This document shows positions 17,544 to 25,277 of a DNA stretch of 64,000 nucleotides, one piece after another. Each line of letters begins with the position of its first letter. Positions within the stretch are counted from its first letter, which is position 1. Source of the stretch: Amycolatopsis tucumanensis. GTDB lineage: Bacteria > Actinomycetota > Actinomycetes > Mycobacteriales > Pseudonocardiaceae. The DNA is taken from the NCBI RefSeq assembly GCF_021654135.1, contig NZ_JAKGSD010000037.1:1-64000 (forward strand), written 5' to 3'. Made by a program: the position numbers and the translations under genes. A model generated the notes under the pieces. That model saw only the letters and a list, made by a program, of their open reading frames with translations. It was not told the DNA's origin and made no database searches.

Positions 17544-18482
17544 ATGCGCGTGATCGAGGCGGTGCGGTTCGGCGGCCCCGAAGTGCTGCGGGTGAAGCGG
17601 GTGCCCGACCCGCACCCGGGGCCCGGGCAGGTCGTGGTCGAGGTGAAGGTGGCCGGCGTGCTGTGGATCGACACGGTGATCCGCCGCGGCGAGGCCGGGC
17701 ACCTGTTCCCGGTGACGCCGCCGTACGTGCCCGGCGCGGGCGCCGCCGGACAGGTCACGGAGATCGGCGCGGGGACGGACCCGTCGTGGTGCGGCGAGTG
17801 GGTGCTGGCCGACGTCCACGGCGCGTACGCCGAACAGGTGCCGGCCACGCCCGGGCAGCTGATCCGCGTCCCGCCCGGCGTGGGGTTGCGGGAGGCGGTG
17901 GCGTTGCTGCACGACGGATCCACCGCGCTGGCGGTGTTCGAGCGGGCCGCGGTGCGGCGCGGTGAGCGGGTGCTGGTGCAGCCGGCCGCGGGCGGGCTGG
18001 GCACCCTGCTGGTGCAGCTCGCGCACGCGGCGGGGGCGTACGTGATCGGCGTGGCGCGGGGCGCGGAGAAGCTGGAGATGGTGCGCGCGCTGGGCGCGGA
18101 CGCGGTGGCCGACTACAGCGAGCCCGGCTGGACCGACGAGGTGGGGCCGGTGGACGTGGCGTTCGACGGGGTGGGCGGCGACCTGGGCCGGGCGGCGGCC
18201 AAGCTGGTCGTGACGGGCGGGCGGTACTCGAACTACGGGTGGGCCGGCGGCGCGCCGGTCGCGGTGGACGAGGTGCGGCCGGACGTGACGGCCTACGGCC
18301 TGGAGCAGTTGCGGGAGTACGAGCCCGGCCGCCGCGCCCGCACCGAACGGATGCTGCGCCTGGCCGCCCGTGGCGCGGTGCGCACGGTCATCGGGCAGAC
18401 CTTCCCGCTGAGTCGCGCCGCGGACGCGCACCGCGCGCTGGAGTCCCGCTGCGGCAAGGGGAAGACGCTGCTGGTGATCTAG
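17544..18482 (+). CDS. Zinc-independent MDR oxidoreductase (quinone oxidoreductase-like)
   Basis: 312 residues of the medium-chain dehydrogenase superfamily. GroES-like N-terminal half (PGPGQVVVEVKVAGV, VPGAGAAGQVTEIG) and a Rossmann half with PAAGGLGTLLVQLAHAAGAYV (NADPH-binding AxxGxxG) and GADAVADYSE. The catalytic and structural zinc ligands of true alcohol dehydrogenases are missing, as in QorA-type quinone reductases. ATG at 17544 (MRVIEAVRF) is preferred over 17529. The last 95 bases overlap the convergent EamA transporter gene. Confidence 0.87.
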   Translation: MRVIEAVRFGGPEVLRVKRVPDPHPGPGQVVVEVKVAGVLWIDTVIRRGEAGHLFPVTPPYVPGAGAAGQVTEIGAGTDPSWCGEWVLADVHGAYAEQVPATPGQLIRVPPGVGLREAVALLHDGSTALAVFERAAVRRGERVLVQPAAGGLGTLLVQLAHAAGAYVIGVARGAEKLEMVRALGADAVADYSEPGWTDEVGPVDVAFDGVGGDLGRAAAKLVVTGGRYSNYGWAGGAPVAVDEVRPDVTAYGLEQLREYEPGRRARTERMLRLAARGAVRTVIGQTFPLSRAADAHRALESRCGKGKTLLVI

Positions 18483-19305
18483 TGGCCAGTACCGCGCCGG
18501 CCAGCACCAGGGCGCAGCCGAGCAGCTGCGGTGGCGACAGCCGTTCCCCCAGCACCAGTGCGCCCAGCACGACCGCGCCCACCGGGGTGAGCAGGAGCAG
18601 CACCGCCCCGACCGCGCTGGGCAGCCGCGGCGTGTTGGTCGCGACCAGGAGCCAGCCGACGACCTGCCCGCACACCGCGACGACCACCAGCCAGCCGATC
18701 GCGGCCCACCCCGGCGTCAGGTCGAGCCCGTAGCCGAGGAACCCGGCGGCCAGCGACACGACCGCGGCGGAGGCGGTGACGACGAGGTAGGCCCGCCGGG
18801 TCCGCCCGTCCTGCCCGCCGCGGCGCAGCAGGTACAGGAAGCCCGAGTAGCACAGGGCGGCCAGTGACGCGTGGATCGTCCCGGCCACCGACGCCGGGCC
18901 GCCGGTCACGCCCGCGGCGAGCACCACTCCCGGCAGCACCAGCGCGACCACCGCGAAGTAGCGGCGGGACACCGGCTCCCGGTCGGCTGCCCAGGCGATC
19001 ACCGGCACGAGCACGACCTGCAGGTTGACCAGCACGGTGGACAGCCCGGCCCCGATCTCGCCGATCGCCTGCGTCCACAGCAGACTGTCCCCGGCGAACA
19101 ACGCGCCCGCCAGGACCGCGCGCACCCGTTCGGATCGGTCGAGCGCGCCGCCGTGTTCGGCGCGGGCGAGCACCGCCAGCGGGGCCAGCGCGAACAGGCA
19201 CCGGTAGAACGAGGCGGTGCCCGGCGCCGTCCCGGACAGCTCGATCAGCACGGCCGACGCGGAGACGGCGAGCGCCCCCGTCGCGACACCCCAGGCAGGT
19301 CGCAT
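18388..19305 (-). CDS. EamA/DMT-family transporter
   Basis: 305 residues with ten predicted helices in two EamA repeats: SFYRCLFALAPLAVLA opens the first, and AVGAVLLLLTPVGAVVLGALVLGE, the DMT-family hallmark, closes the second near residue 240. The C-terminal 25-30 residues (GTPARGARPRRDSAGRSAR) are polar, arginine-rich and lie in the 95-base overlap with the oxidoreductase on the other strand, so they may be a recent read-through tail. It is divergent from the CGNR regulator, a pairing often seen for small-molecule exporters. Confidence 0.88.
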   Translation of the reverse strand: MRPAWGVATGALAVSASAVLIELSGTAPGTASFYRCLFALAPLAVLARAEHGGALDRSERVRAVLAGALFAGDSLLWTQAIGEIGAGLSTVLVNLQVVLVPVIAWAADREPVSRRYFAVVALVLPGVVLAAGVTGGPASVAGTIHASLAALCYSGFLYLLRRGGQDGRTRRAYLVVTASAAVVSLAAGFLGYGLDLTPGWAAIGWLVVVAVCGQVVGWLLVATNTPRLPSAVGAVLLLLTPVGAVVLGALVLGERLSPPQLLGCALVLAGAVLATRSPAASSPCRSGTPARGARPRRDSAGRSAR

Positions 19306-19357
19306 ACCCGTCGGCTACCCGTGGACCTAACAGCCAAACACCGGTTATGCTCGTTAG

Positions 19358-20086
19358 ATGTTCGTCGGCGGTCACGTGGCGCTCGACCTGGTCAACACGG
19401 TCGCGTGGCGCCTGGACCCGGCACGCCGCGAGGAGCGGCTACCGGACGACGACGCGCTGCGGCGCTGGGCCGAGGCGGCGGGGTTCACGGTGGCTCCGGA
19501 CGGTGGCGTGGCGGAGGTGCGGGAGGCGGCCCACCAGGTGCCGGAGCCGCCCAGCACGGTCCCGGACGGTGACGTGGCCGAGGTGCGCGAGCTCCGGGAA
19601 GCGGCCCACCAGGCGCCGGAGCCGCCCAGCACGGTCCGGGACGGTTGCGTCGCCGAGGTGCGCGAACTCCGGGAAGCGGCCCACCGGGTGCTGGAGCCGG
19701 GCGGTGGCGTGGCTGAGGTGCGCGAGCTCCGGGAGGCAGCCCACCGGGTGCTGGAGCCGCTGGCGACCGGCGCGGAGCCCGGGGACGTCGAACCGTTGCG
19801 GCGGCTGATCGTGGGTGCGCTGGCGCGGGCGGAGGTCGTGTCGGTGGTGCCGCTCGAGTGGCGGATCCCGCTCCACGGCACGCGGGACCTGCGCGACGCG
19901 CTCGCGCTGGAGACGTGGCGGCTGCTGCAGTTCGAGGACCTGACCCGGCTGCGCCGCTGCGCCGACGAGGGCTGCGGATGGCTCTTCCTGGACCGCAGCC
20001 GCAACGGCTCCCGCCGCTGGTGCAGCTCCGCCGACTGCGGCAACCGGGAGCGGGCCCGGCGCCACTACCACCGCGCCCGGCACTGA
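19358..20086 (+). CDS. CGNR zinc-finger/ABATE-domain regulator with internal tandem repeat
   Basis: 242 residues. The N-terminus (GGHVALDLVNTVAWR) is the ABATE domain start, and the C-terminus is a CGNR zinc finger: RRCADEGCGWLFLD, a CSSADCGNRERARRHYHR block with the diagnostic Cys-Gly-Asn-Arg. Between them, residues 48-134 hold four imperfect copies of a VAEVRELREAAHRVLEP module where the family normally has one, which makes this protein about 50-60 residues longer than its relatives. CGNR proteins are probable transcription factors; divergence from the EamA gene over 52 bases suggests it controls that transporter. Confidence 0.85.
   Translation: MFVGGHVALDLVNTVAWRLDPARREERLPDDDALRRWAEAAGFTVAPDGGVAEVREAAHQVPEPPSTVPDGDVAEVRELREAAHQAPEPPSTVRDGCVAEVRELREAAHRVLEPGGGVAEVRELREAAHRVLEPLATGAEPGDVEPLRRLIVGALARAEVVSVVPLEWRIPLHGTRDLRDALALETWRLLQFEDLTRLRRCADEGCGWLFLDRSRNGSRRWCSSADCGNRERARRHYHRARH
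19499..19759 (+). repeat. Four in-frame tandem copies of a 20-25 codon module in the CGNR gene
   Basis: Copies begin at about 19499, 19565, 19640 and 19700, with periods of 66, 75 and 60 bases, all multiples of three. Each encodes GxVAEVREL-REAAH-x-x-EP; the first lacks the EL codons, the first two have a PPSTV linker and the last two read HRVLEP. Because lengths differ by whole codons the reading frame is kept, consistent with slippage or unequal recombination under selection for frame. Confidence 0.9.
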
Positions 20087-20212
20087 CACACCCCGCCTAC
20101 CGGCACGGCATGTGCGAGATGTGCGGCGCACAGCGCCGGCAGGGTCAGACCGTCGCCCCGGGGCAGTGGCCTCGCTCGTCGCGGGCTCGCCGCCACTACC
20201 ACCGCGCCCGGC
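20060..20212 (+). repeat. Direct repeat of the CGNR gene 3' end
   Basis: A 22-base exact repeat occurs at 20060-20081, inside the last codons of the CGNR gene, and again at 20191-20212 in the 158-base gap before dinB. The similarity extends upstream at the protein level: the gene ends in RARRHYHRARH and the second copy would read RARRHYHRARP in the frame starting at an ATG at 20110 (MCEMCGAQ). The downstream copy appears to be a partial duplication of the gene tail and not an independent gene. Confidence 0.7.
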
Positions 20213-20244
20213 CGTCCCCCGAAACCACACAACCGGGGCGGGCA

Positions 20245-21279
20245 TCACTCGTCGCGGTTGAACTCGGCTCGTACGCCCAGCAGGCGCACCGGCCGGGTCC
20301 ACTCGAAACGGTCCAACAACGACAGTGCCGCGCGCTCGATCTCCACCGGATCGCTCGTCGGCGCGGGCAGGGTCAGGCTGCGCGTGTAGGTGAGGAACGG
20401 CTTGAACCGCACCTTCACCCCGATCCGCACCGCGGGGCGCCCCTCCCCCACGACGTCCTCCGCGACCCGCGCCGCCAGTGCCGACACCTGCGCGTCCACC
20501 GCGGCGCGGTCGTCCAGATCCGTCTGGAACGTCGTCTCCCGGCTCCGCGACCTCGCCAGGTACGGCGTCGCGGTCACCTCGGTGTCCCCGGCCCCCTGGG
20601 CGAGCAGCCGGTACCACGGCCCCATCGTCGGCCCGAACCGCGCCGCCAGCTCGTCCGGGTCGGCCGTGCCGAGGTCCCGCACCGTGGTCAGCCCGGCCTC
20701 CGCCAGCTTCTTCGCCGTCTTGCGCCCGATCCCCCACAGCGCGTCGGTCGGCCGGTCAGCCATCACCGCGACCCAGTTCGCCCGCGTCAGCCGGTAGATC
20801 CCGCCCGGCTTGGCGAACCCGGTCGCGATCTTGGCCCGCACCTTGTTGTCCCCGATCCCGACCGCGCACGACATCCCGGTCTCCGCGGCCACCCGCGCCC
20901 GGATGTCCGCCGCCAGCGCCTCCGGGTCCGCCACCCGGGCGCCGACGAACGCCTCGTCCCACCCGATCACCTCGACGACCACCGGGAAGCCCCGCAGCGT
21001 CGCCATCACCCGCTCCGAGACCTCTTCGTAGGCCTCCTTGTCGACCGGCAGGAAGACCGCGTCCGGGCACCGCTTCGCCGCCGTCCGCAACGGCATGCCG
21101 GACTGGATCCCGAACTCGCGCGCCTCGTACGACGCGGTCGCCACGACCGCCCGCTCGGAGGGGTCCCCGTTCCCGCCGACCACCACCGGTTTCCCGCGCA
21201 GCTCGGGGTGCCGGGCGACCTCGACCGCCGCGATGAACTGGTCCAGGTCCACGTGCAGGACCCAGTCGTCCGCAGACAC
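20245..21279 (-). CDS. dinB2: Y-family DNA polymerase IV, DinB2-like
   Basis: 344 residues. Catalytic acidic residues are in VDLDQF (Asp11, Asp13) and GWDEAF near residue 107; the fingers have VVATASYEAREFGI and the thumb GIGRKTAKKLAE. GWDEAF instead of the common SLDEAY, together with the N-terminus WVLHVDLDQF, matches mycobacterial DinB2. At the sugar steric-gate position, where most Y-family enzymes have Tyr or Phe, this protein has Ile16. DinB2 of Mycobacterium smegmatis has Leu there and uses ribonucleotides readily. The C-terminus (AEFNRDE) lacks a clear beta-clamp QLxLF motif, again like DinB2. It is monocistronic. Confidence 0.9.
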   Translation of the reverse strand: MSADDWVLHVDLDQFIAAVEVARHPELRGKPVVVGGNGDPSERAVVATASYEAREFGIQSGMPLRTAAKRCPDAVFLPVDKEAYEEVSERVMATLRGFPVVVEVIGWDEAFVGARVADPEALAADIRARVAAETGMSCAVGIGDNKVRAKIATGFAKPGGIYRLTRANWVAVMADRPTDALWGIGRKTAKKLAEAGLTTVRDLGTADPDELAARFGPTMGPWYRLLAQGAGDTEVTATPYLARSRSRETTFQTDLDDRAAVDAQVSALAARVAEDVVGEGRPAVRIGVKVRFKPFLTYTRSLTLPAPTSDPVEIERAALSLLDRFEWTRPVRLLGVRAEFNRDE

Positions 21280-21289
21280 GCCACCCAGG

Positions 21290-21598
21290 CTAGCCGGACA
21301 GCTCGATCTCCATCGCCAGCAGACGCGAACTCAGCCCCTTGCCGTGGGTGTCCAGCGCGAGCGACGTCGTCACCCCGCCGTCGAGCGCCTGACGGCACCG
21401 GAATTGCAGCGCACACAGCTTCGGCAGCACGTAACGCACCACCTCGCCGCGCACCTGACCAGCGAGGTGTTCGCGCACCCGCTCCGCCGTCACCTCGCGC
21501 TCCAGGTCCGCGAAATGCCGGTCGTCGAAGGGGAACAGCGACAGGATCGACGTGTCGCCCTTGTCGCCGGCCCGGCAGTGCGCGACCTCGTGCAACAT
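21290..21598 (-). CDS. AtuA-related small partner protein (ferredoxin-fold AtuA C-terminal-like)
   Basis: 102 residues. The N-terminal HEVAHCRAGDKGDTSILSLF is the conserved start of the domain that in single-chain AtuA/DUF1446 proteins follows the main domain; here it is a separate gene. Its ATG (21598-21596) abuts the stop of the large AtuA subunit, and a GTG three bases earlier overlaps that stop, so translation is coupled. The product presumably forms a complex with the neighbouring subunit. Function is unknown; the family was first linked to acyclic terpene catabolism. Confidence 0.82.
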   Translation of the reverse strand: MLHEVAHCRAGDKGDTSILSLFPFDDRHFADLEREVTAERVREHLAGQVRGEVVRYVLPKLCALQFRCRQALDGGVTTSLALDTHGKGLSSRLLAMEIELSG

Positions 21599-22890
21599 CA
21601 CCCGCACGATGGAACTCCGATCACGGTCACCGCGGGCTCGACCCGGTCCCGGTCGATCAGCGTGGACACGATCCCGATCACCTCCGTCACGGCCGTCCGG
21701 ACGCCACCGCCCCCGGCCGGCCCGTTCGTGTAGAGCGCCTCCACCTCGTGGCACACGACCTCGGCCGACGCCCGGTCCGCGGCCGACGCGGCGATCCGCA
21801 ACCGGCACTCCGGCGACCCCTCCGCCCCCAGCACGTCGGCCCGCACGCGGGTGCCCGCGAGCCGCCGCAGGACCACCTCACCGGCCAGCTCGGCGCGCGC
21901 CCGGGCGCCCGGTCCGGCGTAGGAAATCCCGGCTTCGGCCCGCCACCCGGCGCGGTAGCCGACGCTGACCTTGAACTTCTCCGGCCGCGCCCGCCCGACC
22001 GCGCCGCACACCGCCACCCGGTCCGGCCCGGTCTCGGCAACGGTCACCTCGCGCAGGTCGAGCGTGACGTCCGGGGTGAGGTAGGCCGTCGGGTCGGTGA
22101 CCTCGTACAGCAATTGCTCCCGCACCGTCGCGCGGGACACCAGACCGCCGGTGCCGGGCAGTTTCGACACCTCCACGTCGCCGTCGGCGGTCACGTCGGC
22201 GTACGGGAACCCCAGCTCGGCCAGCCCGGGCACGTCCTTGCGACCGGGGTCGGCGAAGTACCCGCCGGTGAGCTGCCCGGCGCACTCCAGCAGGTGCCCG
22301 GCCACGGTCCCGGCGGCCATCGCCGCGGGATCGCGCAGGTCCCACCCGAGCCGCTGGGCCAGTGGCGCGGCGAACAACGAGGGATCGGCGACGCGGCCGG
22401 TGAGCACCACGTCCGCACCGGTCTCCAGCGCCGGCATGATCTGCTCGGCGCCGAGGTAGGCGTTGGCGGACACCAGTTCCCCGTGCTCGGCCAGCGGGCG
22501 GCCGGTTTCCAGCGCCGGGGCGGACGGGTCGATCCGGTCGAGCACGTCGTCCCCGGTCACCACCGCGACGGACAGGCCGAGGCCGAGCCGCTCGACCAGC
22601 TCCGCCGTCACCCGGCCGGCGGCAAGGGGGTTCGCCGCGCCCATGTTCGTGATCACCCGCACGCCCCGCGCGGCGCAGAGGGGCAGCAGCCGTTCGAACC
22701 GGGCGAGCAGCCGCGGATCGTACCCCGTCGCGGAGTCGGCCAGCCTGCGCTGCTGGCCGAGCGCGATCGTGCGCTCCGCCAGGCATTCCAGCACGAGGTC
22801 GTCGAGCTCCCCGTCGCGGGCGAGCGCTTCCGCGGGCTCGAACCGGTCCCCCGCGAAGCCGGCTCCCCCGCCGATCCGTACGCAGTTCAT
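21598..22890 (-). CDS. Acyclic terpene utilisation AtuA family protein (DUF1446)
   Basis: 430 residues. DUF1446 features include the GGGAGFAGDR N-terminal loop, VRVITNMGAANPLAAG, ADVVLTGRVADPSLF near residue 160, AGHLLECAGQLTGGYF, and YRAGWRAEAGISYAGPGA near the end. AtuA is required for citronellol/geraniol growth in Pseudomonas, but its reaction is not firmly known and many homologues sit in other pathways. Here it is coupled to the small AtuA-related protein and preceded by a CitMHS carboxylate transporter 8 bases upstream, which suggests action on an imported organic acid. ATG at 22890 was chosen as the first Met before the conserved loop. Confidence 0.85.
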   Translation of the reverse strand: MNCVRIGGGAGFAGDRFEPAEALARDGELDDLVLECLAERTIALGQQRRLADSATGYDPRLLARFERLLPLCAARGVRVITNMGAANPLAAGRVTAELVERLGLGLSVAVVTGDDVLDRIDPSAPALETGRPLAEHGELVSANAYLGAEQIMPALETGADVVLTGRVADPSLFAAPLAQRLGWDLRDPAAMAAGTVAGHLLECAGQLTGGYFADPGRKDVPGLAELGFPYADVTADGDVEVSKLPGTGGLVSRATVREQLLYEVTDPTAYLTPDVTLDLREVTVAETGPDRVAVCGAVGRARPEKFKVSVGYRAGWRAEAGISYAGPGARARAELAGEVVLRRLAGTRVRADVLGAEGSPECRLRIAASAADRASAEVVCHEVEALYTNGPAGGGGVRTAVTEVIGIVSTLIDRDRVEPAVTVIGVPSCG

Positions 22891-22898
22891 GCTCTCCC

Positions 22899-24173
22899 TC
22901 AGATCGCGCCCACGGCCAGGGCGACGGCGGTCATCACGACGGTGGTCCCGAACGCCCACTTGAAGGCGAACCGCTGGTGCTCGCCCAGGTCCACGCCCGC
23001 CATGCCGACGAGGATGAACGTGGACGCGGTCAGCGGGCTGAGCGGGAACCCGGTGGTCATCTGCCCGAGCAGCGCGGCGCGGGCGATCTCGGCCGGGTCG
23101 CCGCCGAGCGCGGCGCTGGTCTCGGCGAGCACCGGCATCACCCCGAAGTAGTAGGCGTCGGGGGTGAACACGAGGCTCAGCGGCATCCCGGTCAACGCGG
23201 TCAGCGCCGGCAGCGCGCCGCCGGCCCAGTCCGGCACGACGCTCACCAGCGCCCGCGCCATCGCCTCGATCATCCCGGTGCCGGACAGGATCCCGGTGAA
23301 CACCCCGGCGGCGAAGATCATCGTGGTCACCAGCACCACGTTGTGCCCGTGCTTTTCGAACAGCTCCTGCTGCTGGCTCCACTTCGGACGGTTGATCAGC
23401 AGTGCGAGCACGAACGCGCCGACGAACAGCACCTCCAGCTTCGCCACCTGGGCCAGCAGGGCGGCCACCAGCGCGAGGGTGAGCACGACGTTGGCCCAGT
23501 ACCGGACGCGCTCGGCCCGGGTGCGTTCCACGGCGGCGGCCGGGCCGTCCAGGTCGAGCACCCCGATCCGCTTGCGCTCGGCGCGGCCGATCAGCCACGC
23601 GGCGACGAGCACCCACGCGATCCCGGCCAGCATCGCGGGCAGCAGCGGCAGGAAGATGCGGCCGCTGTCGGCGTCCAGCGCGGCCATCGCCCGCGCGGTC
23701 GGGCCGCCCCACGGCACCAGGTTCATCACCCCGGCGCCGAGTGCGACGACCCCGGCGAGCACCAGCCGGCGCATCCCCATCCGCTGGTAGATCGGCAGCA
23801 GCGCGGACACCGTGATCAGGAACGTCGAGGCGCCGTCGCCGTCGAGGGCGACCAGCACGGTGAGCGCCGCGGTCCCGACCGTGATCTTCAGCGGGTCGCC
23901 GCCCGCCCACCGCAGGATCCGCCGCACGGCCGGGTCGAACAGGCCGGCGTCGATCATCAGGCAGAAGTAGAGGACCGCGAAGGTGATCATGATCGCGACC
24001 GGGGCGACGGTGGTGAGCCCCTTGCCGATCAGCTCGCCCAGCCGCGGGGCCGCGCCCACGGCGAGCGCGGCGACGACCGGGACGACGGTCAGCGCCAGCA
24101 GGACCGAGACGCGGCGCGAGAGCACCCCGGCGAGGAACACGCCGATCGTCAGAAAGCCCGCCAGGGCAAGCAT
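22899..24173 (-). CDS. CitMHS-family carboxylate:cation symporter
   Basis: 424 residues with about eleven transmembrane helices. Family motifs are LVALDGDGASTFLITVSALLPIY, LVPWGGPTARAMAAL near residue 150, and FTPDAYYFGVMPVL near residue 340; these form the metal-citrate binding core. The family imports citrate or related acids with a divalent cation. ATG at 24173 has a GGAGG eight bases upstream and starts at the first helix; an in-frame start at 24248 would add 25 non-conserved residues. It is the first gene of a three-gene operon (transporter, AtuA large, AtuA small) divergent from a LysR regulator. Confidence 0.88.
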   Translation of the reverse strand: MLALAGFLTIGVFLAGVLSRRVSVLLALTVVPVVAALAVGAAPRLGELIGKGLTTVAPVAIMITFAVLYFCLMIDAGLFDPAVRRILRWAGGDPLKITVGTAALTVLVALDGDGASTFLITVSALLPIYQRMGMRRLVLAGVVALGAGVMNLVPWGGPTARAMAALDADSGRIFLPLLPAMLAGIAWVLVAAWLIGRAERKRIGVLDLDGPAAAVERTRAERVRYWANVVLTLALVAALLAQVAKLEVLFVGAFVLALLINRPKWSQQQELFEKHGHNVVLVTTMIFAAGVFTGILSGTGMIEAMARALVSVVPDWAGGALPALTALTGMPLSLVFTPDAYYFGVMPVLAETSAALGGDPAEIARAALLGQMTTGFPLSPLTASTFILVGMAGVDLGEHQRFAFKWAFGTTVVMTAVALAVGAI

Positions 24174-24209
24174 CTCGGGGACCTCCAGTGCGCTGTCGAC
24201 GGTGACGTC

Positions 24210-24225
24210 TGCCGACTCTGCGGCA
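24210..24225. promoter_or_regulatory. Candidate LysR operator upstream of the CitMHS operon
   Basis: TGCCG-N6-CGGCA is an inverted repeat with perfect five-base arms in the 99-base gap between the CitMHS start (24173) and LysR start (24273). LysR proteins normally bind interrupted dyads in such divergent gaps; the spacing is longer than the classic T-N11-A, so this is tentative. A further CGGCAT half site occurs near 24254. Confidence 0.4.
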
Positions 24226-24272
24226 TCACAGCTATCGAGGTCAAACAAGAATTCGGCATAGACTCATGCACC

Positions 24273-25277
24273 ATGCGCATGGATCTGACGGTGCAGCAGC
24301 TCCGGGCCGTGGTCGAGGTGGCCGACGCGGGCGGGTTCACCACGGCCGCCCAGCGGTTGCACCTGGCCCAGTCGTCGCTGAGCCGCACGGTCGCCGAGGT
24401 GGAGCGCAAGGTGGGCGTGGCGTTGTTCGAGCGGACCACCCGGCGGCTCGTGCCGACCGCGGAGGGCGTGGAGTTCACCCGGATCGCGCGCGAGGTGCTG
24501 GCCTCGTTCGACGCCGGGCTGCGGCACTTCACCGGATTCCTCGCCGGCACCCGCGGGCACGTCCGGGTGGCGACCCTGCCGTCGCTGGCGGCGATCCTGC
24601 TGCCCCCGGTCATCGCCCGCTACCGCCACGAATGGCCCGGCGTGGAACTGTCCATCGAGGACTGCCTGTCGGACGAGGTGCTCGCCCGGGTGCGGTCGGG
24701 CGCGGTGGACCTCGCGGTCACCGTCGTCGGCGAGGCCCCGGACGACCTGGAGGTGCAGCCGCTGGCCGCCGACGAGTGCTGCTGCGTCTTTCCGCCCGGC
24801 CACCCCTTCGCGGACGCGGAAACCCTGTCCTGGCAACGGATCCAGGGCGAGCCGTTCATCGCCTTCTCCCCCGGCAGCAGCATCCGCCCGCTGGTCGACC
24901 ACGCGCTCGCCGAGGCCGGGGTCGCGCCCGGCCACACGATCGAAGCACGCAACATCGCCGCGGTCGCCGGGCTCGCCGCCGCCGGACTGGGCGTCTCCGC
25001 GATCCCCGGCCTGGTGCTGCCACTGGTCGCCTTCGCCGGGCTGCGCAGCCTGCCGCTGGACGGGCCGCGCGCCGAACGAACGGTCGCGCTGGTCCGAGAC
25101 CCGTCCCGGCCGCGCCCGCGGGCCGTCGCCGCGTTCACCGAGGCCCTCCTCCAGGCCCGGGACCGCGGCGACGGCCTGCCGGCTCACACGCGCTGGCTCA
25201 CCCGCCGTGGCAGTGACCGCCCGTCGACGGCGGCACGTCCAGCGTCGGGTTCCGGTCGAAGAACCCCACCGGCTTGA
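24273..25277 (+). CDS. LysR-family transcriptional regulator
   Basis: 334 residues. The N-terminal helix-turn-helix is standard (LTVQQLRAVVEVADAGGFTTAAQRLHLAQSSLSRTVAEVE), followed by FERTTRRLVPTAEG and the substrate-binding domain (VRVATLPSLAAILLP, VDLAVTVVGEAP). Divergence from the CitMHS-AtuA operon makes it the likely regulator. The terminal 40 residues (THTRWLTRRGSDRPSTAARP and on) are low-complexity and fall in the 80-base overlap with the convergent amine oxidase gene, so the stop seems to have drifted downstream. ATG at 24273 with a second ATG two codons later. Confidence 0.9.
   Translation: MRMDLTVQQLRAVVEVADAGGFTTAAQRLHLAQSSLSRTVAEVERKVGVALFERTTRRLVPTAEGVEFTRIAREVLASFDAGLRHFTGFLAGTRGHVRVATLPSLAAILLPPVIARYRHEWPGVELSIEDCLSDEVLARVRSGAVDLAVTVVGEAPDDLEVQPLAADECCCVFPPGHPFADAETLSWQRIQGEPFIAFSPGSSIRPLVDHALAEAGVAPGHTIEARNIAAVAGLAAAGLGVSAIPGLVLPLVAFAGLRSLPLDGPRAERTVALVRDPSRPRPRAVAAFTEALLQARDRGDGLPAHTRWLTRRGSDRPSTAARPASGSGRRTPPA

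Noticed and set aside
20110..20244. Small protein beginning MCEMCGAQ
   Set aside because: No ribosome-binding site, no stop before entering the antisense of dinB, and the middle part is a copy of the CGNR tail.
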